Positions 5,542 to 6,028 of a DNA stretch of 6,028 bases are shown here, in pieces. The first letter of the stretch is position 1, and every line of letters begins with the position of its first letter. A program made the translations under genes and the position numbers. The DNA comes from Anaerolineales bacterium (lineage in GTDB: Bacteria > Chloroflexota > Anaerolineae > Anaerolineales > Villigracilaceae), in contig JAEURE010000179.1 in NCBI GenBank assembly GCA_016789485.1, positions 1 to 6,028 on the forward strand, in the 5' to 3' direction. The notes below the pieces were generated by a model. The model was not told the origin of the DNA. It made no database searches and was given only the letters and a program-made list of their open reading frames with translations.

Positions 5542-6028
5542 TTAAATTTGTGCTGTGCGGGTTTGTCTGGTTGAATCCTTGCGGATACTCCATTCAGCCA
5601 CGGCAAGATTGATCACCCAAGCTGCACCATTCAACAACGCGTTTTGAAATTCATTGGGTGTGCCGAGGATCAGTGCACCGACCATACCCGTGAATACCTG
5701 CGTACCTGCACCAAGACCGAGTGCGTAAGCGCGTGTCATCCAAGCCAGGTGCTGACCAACATCCTTCCGCAGGATGGCGAGGTATCCCAAGATGATGGAG
5801 AGAACCATGCCAGTTCCGAACAGGAGCCGAAAGGCATACAGCAGGTTGCTTGCGCCTTCCGGGCGGGGATAGAACACGGTCATCCATACCCCTGAAAGCC
5901 CAACGAGAAGTCCAACTGGAACCAGAAACCTGCCAACCCAACGATGCCACTTACTTCCGCGCTGCCAAAGGCGACCCACGAACTGGAGCGCGCCAAGCAG
6001 GGCATAGACCGCAGATGCAATAATGTGA
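5542..6028 (-). CDS. DUF2306-type integral membrane protein, 5' end missing (runs off right edge)
   Basis: 161 residues are visible and the frame stays open to base 6028. The part before the GTG at 5979 (HIIASAVYALLGALQF) is a membrane helix that flows directly into GRLWQRGSKWHRWVGR, so the GTG is internal and the true start lies outside the window. The pattern matches DUF2306: H...Y.LLGA.QF, then WHRWVGR, LSGVWMTVFYP, LLYAFRLLFGTGM, and QHLAWMTRAYALGLGAGTQVF. About five hydrophobic segments are visible, ending in a charged cytosolic-looking tail (SIRKDSTRQTRTAQI). The family is uncharacterised; the conserved His and Arg next to helix ends recall haem- or quinone-associated membrane proteins, but that is a guess. 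It is the first visible gene of the minus-strand run, 47 bp before the oxidoreductase, and upstream genes may belong to the same transcript. Confidence 0.85.
   Translation of the reverse strand, partial: HIIASAVYALLGALQFVGRLWQRGSKWHRWVGRFLVPVGLLVGLSGVWMTVFYPRPEGASNLLYAFRLLFGTGMVLSIILGYLAILRKDVGQHLAWMTRAYALGLGAGTQVFTGMVGALILGTPNEFQNALLNGAAWVINLAVAEWSIRKDSTRQTRTAQI

Noticed and set aside
5027..5545. 172-residue plus-strand open frame opposite the MDR gene
   Set aside because: It is Cys/His/Phe-rich with no recognisable domain and lies fully antisense to a strongly conserved gene.
5977..5979. GTG as the start of the DUF2306-type gene
   Set aside because: The frame stays open upstream and encodes a hydrophobic helix typical of the family (YALLGALQF), so the gene is truncated by the window edge.

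Overview
The window looks like a chromosomal piece of a Chloroflexota bacterium, most likely Anaerolineae, of roughly balanced GC. This rests on family resemblance only: an XRE-HTH/NB-ARC/TPR regulator whose N-terminus starts M-x-(S/T)-F-G-E-W-L, a small protein of the 'QIRLKGHL...WF.G..ITLE' type, and a short zinc-free MDR oxidoreductase are a combination I associate with that group. No rRNA or tRNA gene is available to confirm it. I see no insertion sequence, phage gene, CRISPR array or integration site.

Layout. (1) Bases 1-250, minus strand: the N-terminal part of a cupin-domain protein, cut by the left edge. (2) Bases 251-324: a 74-bp divergent intergenic region with a perfect 9-bp direct repeat, an overlapping 7-bp inverted repeat and a very good extended -10 element. 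(3) Bases 325-2895, plus strand: an 856-residue STAND-type regulator with an XRE helix-turn-helix, an NB-ARC ATPase and C-terminal TPR-like repeats. (4) Bases 2896-2948: a 53-bp convergent gap with no convincing terminator. (5) Bases 2949-6028, minus strand: a compact five-gene run. In transcription order it holds a DUF2306-type membrane protein (cut by the right edge), an MDR-superfamily oxidoreductase, a 94-residue small protein, a DUF2938-type membrane protein and a CPBP intramembrane protease. The junctions are 47 bp, a 23-bp overlap, an 8-bp overlap and 24 bp, so one transcript with translational coupling in the middle is likely.

How the parts may fit together. The five-gene run pairs one soluble redox enzyme with three polytopic membrane proteins and one small soluble protein. 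None of the membrane proteins has a firmly known substrate. The regulator is built like an NTP-gated signal receptor whose output is DNA binding. The direct and inverted repeats beside its start are its most obvious candidate binding site, through which it could control itself and the divergent cupin gene. Whether it also acts on the membrane operon cannot be told from the sequence.

Three points are worth noting. Two partial genes run off the window edges, and the right-hand one would be miscalled if started at the internal GTG at 5979. The regulator has no Shine-Dalgarno sequence and a -10 element placed so that its mRNA may be leaderless. The 94-residue protein is buried at the end of a longer open frame and has a beta-alpha-beta-beta-alpha-beta pattern suggesting a ferredoxin-like fold.
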